A DNA stretch of 64,000 bases from assembly GCF_017794765.1 (NCBI RefSeq), contig NZ_CP051236.1:3370192-3434191 (forward strand). Direction: 5' to 3'. The notes under the pieces are model-generated. The model had not been told where the DNA came from, ran no database searches, and saw nothing but the letters and a program-made list of their open reading frames with translations. Positions 60,866-64,000 of the stretch are shown in pieces. How positions within the stretch are numbered: the stretch's first letter is position 1; every line of letters starts with the position of its first letter. The position numbers were made by a program, and so were the translations under genes. Source of the DNA: Nitratireductor sp. GTDB lineage: Bacteria > Pseudomonadota > Alphaproteobacteria > Rhizobiales > Rhizobiaceae.

Positions 60866-61965
60866 TGTGTCGTCTGCTCCTCACCGTCCTCGTGGCAATG
60901 GCGCTCAGCCTGCCGGCCGGTGCCGCTTCGCGCATCAAGGATATCGCTATGCTGCAGGCCGCGCGTGACAACCAGCTTGTCGGCTACGGGCTGGTGATCG
61001 GGCTCCAGGGAAGCGGCGACAGCCTGCGCAATTCGCCATTCACCGAACAGTCCATGCGTGCAATGCTCGAGAATCTCGGCATCGCGTCGGAAGGCGGTCG
61101 CGCTCGCGCGAAGAATGTAGCTGCCGTTATCGTGACGGCAAATCTGCCACCTTTCGTCCAGTCCGGCGCGCGGATCGATGTCAGTGTCTCCTCGCTCGGC
61201 GACGCGACTTCCCTCGCAGGTGGTACGCTGGTCATGACCCCGCTTCGCGCCGCCGATGGCGAGATTTACGCCGTTGCTCAGGGGTCTGTCATCGTTTCCG
61301 GTTTTACAGCCCAGGGACAGGCCGAAACGTTGACCCAGGGTGTACCCACATCCGGTCGCGTGCCCAACGGCGCCATCATCGAGCGCAAGGTCGAGGCCTC
61401 CATGTCCGACAGCGCCAGCCTTGTCCTGCAATTGCGCAATGCGGATTTCTCAACGGCCGTGCGTGTTGCAGACGCGATCAACACATATACCGGCTCCCGT
61501 TTTGGCGCACGGCTTGCCAACGAAGAAGATGCCCGCACCATTCGGATCCGCAGGCCCAAGGGTATTTCCTACGCCCGCTTCTACGCTGAGATCGAAAACC
61601 TGATGGTGGAGTCCGACGGCCCTGCCCGGGTCGTGGTCGACGAGCGTACAGGAACGGTGGTCATCGGCAATGACGTGCGCATCTCCCGGGTTGCTATCAG
61701 CCACGGCGCGCTCACTGTCCGCATCACCGAAACGCCGCGCGTGGTACAGCCGGAGCCGTTCTCCCGCGGAGAGACAGCGATCGAACCTTTCACCGAAATT
61801 GAGGCCGATCAGCCGGATGCCAATGTGGCTCTGCTGGATGGCCCCAACCTGCAAACCCTTGTCTCTGGCCTCAACCGGCTTGGCGTAAAGCCCGATGGCA
61901 TCATCGCCATTCTCCAGGGCATCAAGTCCGCCGGCGCGCTGCAGGCCGAACTCGTGCTGCAATAG
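60862..61965 (+). CDS. flgI: FlgI flagellar P-ring protein
   Basis: A 367-residue periplasmic ring protein with a signal peptide (cleavage near GAAS, about residue 22). Conserved segments are SRIKDIAMLQAARDNQLVGYG, GLVIGLQGSGDSL, VIVTANLPPFVQSGARIDV and LNRLGVKPDGIIAILQGIK. It forms the ring around the rod in peptidoglycan. Confidence 0.97.
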   Translation: MMCRLLLTVLVAMALSLPAGAASRIKDIAMLQAARDNQLVGYGLVIGLQGSGDSLRNSPFTEQSMRAMLENLGIASEGGRARAKNVAAVIVTANLPPFVQSGARIDVSVSSLGDATSLAGGTLVMTPLRAADGEIYAVAQGSVIVSGFTAQGQAETLTQGVPTSGRVPNGAIIERKVEASMSDSASLVLQLRNADFSTAVRVADAINTYTGSRFGARLANEEDARTIRIRRPKGISYARFYAEIENLMVESDGPARVVVDERTGTVVIGNDVRISRVAISHGALTVRITETPRVVQPEPFSRGETAIEPFTEIEADQPDANVALLDGPNLQTLVSGLNRLGVKPDGIIAILQGIKSAGALQAELVLQ

Positions 61966-61974
61966 GTACACCGC

Positions 61975-62487
61975 ATGTCACGCAGTCTTCGATTGAAAAA
62001 AATCTCCACGGCCGTGTTCGCGGGTCTCGTTGTCGCCACGCAGATCGCACCACTCCACGCACTGGCGGCCGAAAACCCCGCGACCATGAAGCCCGACGAA
62101 GTGGAGCGTTTCTGCGCAAACATCGCCGATGCAGCACGCGATCGCCGCTACGCCCTCCAGGCCATGGAGCTTGAGAAGCTCAAGGGTGAAGTGGACGAGC
62201 GCATCGCCGCGCTCGAGCAAAAGCGTGCCGATTACGAGGGCTGGCTGCAGCGTCGAAACGTCTTTCTCGCGCAGGCCGAGGCCGGCATTGTCGAGATTTA
62301 CGCCTCCATGCGGCCCGACGCGGCAGCTGAGCGTCTTGCGGAAGTCCGCGTCGAACTCGCCGCCGCCATCCTGATGAAGCTCGAACCGCGCACGGCTGGC
62401 ATCATCCTCAACGAAATGAACAGCAAGTCCGCAGCGACGCTCACGACCATCATTGCCAGCGCCGCGCGGCCGGAGGACCCGACATGA
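61975..62487 (+). CDS. motE: MotE, stator chaperone
   Basis: A 170-residue exported protein with a signal peptide (to about residue 32), a central coiled coil (LEKLKGEVDERIAALEQKRA) and an MgtE-like N-domain at the C-terminus (AAAILMKLEPRTAGIILNEM). A single cysteine, Cys47, lies just after the signal; S. meliloti MotE dimerises through a comparable cysteine. MotE guides MotC folding in the periplasm. Overlaps flgH by ATGA. Confidence 0.88.
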   Translation: MSRSLRLKKISTAVFAGLVVATQIAPLHALAAENPATMKPDEVERFCANIADAARDRRYALQAMELEKLKGEVDERIAALEQKRADYEGWLQRRNVFLAQAEAGIVEIYASMRPDAAAERLAEVRVELAAAILMKLEPRTAGIILNEMNSKSAATLTTIIASAARPEDPT

Positions 62488-63188
62488 CGTTCCGGCCCCT
62501 ATTTCTATTGCCACTGGCCTTCGTTGCCGGCTGCTCTCAATCGCTCAAGGAAATCGGCAAGGAGCCGGCGATGACCCAGGTCGGAGCGTCCATCGATCCG
62601 GAGGTTATGGCTGCTTACAACTATCCCAAGCGTCCGGCACCGGCGCTCACCCGCTACTCCCTTTGGGACGACAAGCAGAGCAGGCTCTTCACCGATCCGC
62701 GCGCGCTCAATGTCGGCGACATTCTGACGGTCGAGATCTCGATCAATGACAAGGCCCGTTTCAAAAACGAATCCGAGCGTTCTCGGGATGTGGACCGCAG
62801 TCTGGGTCTTTCTGGCTCCTACTCCATCGGCGGCGCGGGGTCATCAGCTGCGCTCGACGGCAAGATCGGTTCCGGCACATCAACGGCGGGCGGCGGCCAG
62901 ACCGAGCGCTCGGAAAACATTCGTCTTCTCGTCGCTGCGGTGGTCACACAGGTAATGTCCAACGGGAACCTGCGCATCCGCGGAACGCAGGAGGTAAGGG
63001 TCAACGCAGAGCTGCGCATCCTCACCATCGAGGGCATCGTGCGGCCAAGCGACATCGATCCGCAAAACATGGTTTCCTACGAACGCATCGCCGAAGCGCG
63101 CATCTCCTACGGGGGTCGCGGTCGGATCAGCGAGGTTCAGCAGCCGCCCTATGGCCAGCAGTTCCTCGACCAGGTGCTACCATTCTAA
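62484..63188 (+). CDS. flgH: FlgH flagellar L-ring lipoprotein
   Basis: A 234-residue outer-membrane lipoprotein. The lipobox FVAGC puts the lipidated cysteine at residue 17. Family segments are LWDDKQSRLFTDPRALNVGD and ILTVEISINDKA, plus the C-terminal GIVRPSDIDPQNMVSYERIA. It forms the L ring. Confidence 0.96.
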   Translation: MTFRPLFLLPLAFVAGCSQSLKEIGKEPAMTQVGASIDPEVMAAYNYPKRPAPALTRYSLWDDKQSRLFTDPRALNVGDILTVEISINDKARFKNESERSRDVDRSLGLSGSYSIGGAGSSAALDGKIGSGTSTAGGGQTERSENIRLLVAAVVTQVMSNGNLRIRGTQEVRVNAELRILTIEGIVRPSDIDPQNMVSYERIAEARISYGGRGRISEVQQPPYGQQFLDQVLPF

Positions 63189-63212
63189 CCCGACGCCGGA
63201 GCCTGAAGACGC

Positions 63213-63716
63213 ATGGCGCTGCTTGAACAGCAACCTACCGAGAAAAAGGGACCATCCCTCATCGTCCAGTTGGCGATGCTGCTGGTCATGTCGGCCCTTG
63301 CCGCCGGAGCTGCATGGTTCGCGGGCGGCTATCTGCAGAGCAGATCCGGCAGCTCCGAGGAGGTCGCTGCGGCCACCGCCGAAACTGCCTCCGCCGAACC
63401 CGCCACCGATGAGGATGGCGCCGCCAAAACGCCGCCCGGCATTTTCATGATGGACCCAATCACCACCAATCTGGCCGAACCGAGCGAAGTTTGGGTGCGT
63501 GCTGAACTTTCCCTCGTTTTCGAGGGCGAGCCCGACCCTGCGATGGCAGCCGCGATTCATCAGGACCTTTTTGCGTATCTGCGCACGGTGAAACTGCGCC
63601 AGGTGGAAACCGCGAGCGGCCTGCAGCATCTTCGCTCCGATCTTGCAGAACGCGCCAGCATTCGCAGCGAGGGCGCGGTCAAGCAAATCCTCTTCAGGGC
63701 TCTGTTGTTCGAATGA
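63213..63716 (+). CDS. fliL: FliL flagellar basal body protein
   Basis: A 167-residue single-pass membrane protein with one helix at about residues 20-42 and a periplasmic domain containing FMMDPITTNLAEPSEVWVRA and SDLAERASIRSEGAVKQILF. It supports stator function. Overlaps fliP by ATGA. Confidence 0.9.
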   Translation: MALLEQQPTEKKGPSLIVQLAMLLVMSALAAGAAWFAGGYLQSRSGSSEEVAAATAETASAEPATDEDGAAKTPPGIFMMDPITTNLAEPSEVWVRAELSLVFEGEPDPAMAAAIHQDLFAYLRTVKLRQVETASGLQHLRSDLAERASIRSEGAVKQILFRALLFE

Positions 63717-64000
63717 GACGTCTCGCTTTCCTGTCCGCCGCGCTGCTCGTTCCAACCGCAGCAGCGGCGCAAACCATCGATCTTGGTGCATTGACGGGTG
63801 CCGACGGCTCCACCATCGGCACGATTATCCAGCTTTTCGGCCTTCTGACGATCCTGTCCGTTGCGCCGGGCATCCTGATCATGGTCACAAGCTTCACCCG
63901 CTTCGTGATCGCCTTTTCGATCCTGCGTGCCGGCATGGGGCTGCCCACCACGCCAGCCAACCTTATCCTGATCAGCCTGTCCCTGTTCATGACCTTCTAT
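63713..64000 (+). CDS. fliP: FliP flagellar export gate protein, cut by the window edge
   Basis: The first 96 codons of fliP. A cleavable signal peptide (cleaved near AAAAQ) is followed by TIGTIIQLFGLLTILSVAPG and MVTSFTRFVIAFSILRAGMG, the conserved start of FliP. The rest lies beyond the window. The ATG at 63713 overlaps fliL. Confidence 0.93.
   Translation, partial: MRRLAFLSAALLVPTAAAAQTIDLGALTGADGSTIGTIIQLFGLLTILSVAPGILIMVTSFTRFVIAFSILRAGMGLPTTPANLILISLSLFMTFY

Overview
The window is chromosomal DNA from an alphaproteobacterium of the order Hyphomicrobiales (Rhizobiales), probably of Phyllobacteriaceae/Mesorhizobium-like affinity. The order-level call rests on the CtrA-ChpT-SciP cell-cycle genes, an EipA (DUF1134) envelope protein, OpgGHC glucan genes, and a flagellar cluster with the Sinorhizobium-type order visN-visR-flhB-fliG-fliN-fliM-motA / flgF-fliI-flgBC-fliE-flgGAI-motE-flgH-fliL-fliP. 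The genus is inference. Almost all of the sequence is ordinary chromosome. I see no insertion sequence, phage, CRISPR array or plasmid function.

Layout. 0-10.7 kb: a short-chain dehydrogenase, a heme/FMN split-barrel protein and a SpoU-type RNA methyltransferase; a membrane-anchored coiled-coil protein; eipA; then the CtrA module (chpT, a single-domain response regulator, ctrA, a divergent fliJ-like gene, sciP), mnmA and a Gfo/Idh/MocA oxidoreductase. 10.9 kb: tRNA-Met(CAT) with a clear promoter. 11-17 kb: an RpoE-ChrR locus (sigma factor, cupin anti-sigma, DUF2177 protein) divergent from a COG2907 flavoprotein / DUF1365 / cyclopropane-synthase-like methyltransferase operon, with a convergent SDR. 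This is a stress-lipid block, and an autoregulatory ECF promoter can be read directly. 17-27 kb: otnC-otnK, an aldo-keto reductase, then an M20 amidohydrolase / LysR / 3-hydroxyacid dehydrogenase / aldehyde dehydrogenase / DUF3100 membrane-pair cluster with no assigned substrate. 26.8-34.9 kb: a complete D-galactonate route (dgoD, dgoK, dgoA), a sugar dehydrogenase and an AraFGH-like ABC importer under a GntR regulator with a visible operator-like dyad. 34.9-35.8 kb: wreckage of an amino-acid ABC transporter. 35.8-41.2 kb: cutC, a ROK kinase, an unusual split-barrel + GAF + winged-helix protein with a split-barrel partner, and a BBE-type FAD oxidoreductase. 41.2-46.1 kb: opgG-opgH-opgC for periplasmic glucans. 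46.3-47.8 kb: an SDR with a non-canonical active site, then remnants of a GH1 beta-glucosidase and a MalK-type ATPase. 48-64 kb: the flagellar cluster, running off the right edge inside fliP.

How it fits together. The left end (CtrA phosphorelay and SciP) and the right end (VisNR plus flagellar genes) together control and build the flagellum. The middle is catabolic and accessory, with two decayed transport loci. The items most worth a second look are the ChrR that lacks one zinc-site cysteine, the split-barrel/GAF/winged-helix pair, the DUF3100 operon, a small ORF that looks like the detached N-terminus of OpgH, and a 12-base word shared by the ctrA/fliJ and sciP/mnmA intergenic regions.
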